Part shown: in pieces, positions 39,053-39,058 of the stretch
How the letters are laid out: every line of letters begins with the position of its first letter
Numbering within the stretch: position 1 is the first letter of the stretch
Source: an uncultured Mycoplasmatota bacterium
GTDB lineage: Bacteria; Bacillota_I; Bacilli_A; RF39; UBA660
DNA length: 39,058 nucleotides
Assembly: GCA_900549625.1 (NCBI GenBank)
Contig: URPE01000006.1
Location: forward strand, 1 to 39,058
Direction: 5' to 3'
Notes under the pieces: model-generated
The model's database searches: none
What the model was told of the DNA's origin: nothing
The model's input: the letters and a program-made list of their open reading frames with translations, nothing else
Position numbers and translations under genes: made by a program

Positions 39053-39058
39053 ATGGAA

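Overview
This AT-rich window has compact operons, strong Shine-Dalgarno sequences, UGA used as a stop codon, HrcA/CIRCE heat-shock control, peptidoglycan genes and a pyruvate formate-lyase pair. Together these suggest an anaerobic, fermenting, walled low-GC member of the Bacillota. The overall style resembles uncultured gut Bacilli of the RF39/Erysipelotrichia type; that placement is an inference from gene content. UGA as stop argues against the Mycoplasma code.

Layout. 1-3409: the start of a probable PD-(D/E)XK transposase-type nuclease, then divergent ftsW and murG-ftsQ for cell wall and division, followed by queH (queuosine). 4099-5716: an unknown protein plus an amidoligase, both broken by frameshifts. 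5734-7197: an IS3-family element. 7204-9256: murT-gatD, where GatD lacks its glutaminase Cys and His. 9375-12210: a Xer recombinase and htpG under a CIRCE operator. 12300-14185: a CmpB-type membrane protein and a GT2 glycosyltransferase. 14247-15860: a large secreted protein with a SipW-type N terminus and a C-terminal segment that looks like a diversity-generating-retroelement (DGR) variable region. 15958-20939: pflB-pflA and a pared-down RnfC/RnfD-like pair. 21039-21405: tRNA-Ser(GCU), tRNA-Ile(GAU) and tRNA-Glu(UUC). 21495-25367: corA, a U32 protein pair (probably tRNA/rRNA hydroxylation) and deoD. 25382-26158: a collagen-like repeat protein. 26391-30855: an unknown 777-aa coiled-coil membrane protein with a small partner, a flippase-like membrane protein, an orphan pseudopilin and a small membrane protein. 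31016-37707: the heat-shock operon hrcA-grpE-(unknown)-dnaK-pepF-dnaJ behind tandem CIRCE operators. 37759-38996: a second IS3-family element with perfect 24-bp inverted repeats.

How the genes work together. MurG, FtsW, FtsQ and MurT/GatD build and amidate peptidoglycan. PflB/PflA convert pyruvate to acetyl-CoA and formate, and the adjacent RnfCD-like pair may handle electrons at the membrane. HrcA probably represses both its own operon and htpG: in each case CIRCE lies over the -35 box of a recognisable promoter.

The most interesting signals are the DGR-like hypervariable cassette at 15690-15770 with no reverse transcriptase in the window, the glutaminase-dead GatD, the reduced RnfCD pair, and the double-frameshifted amidoligase locus.
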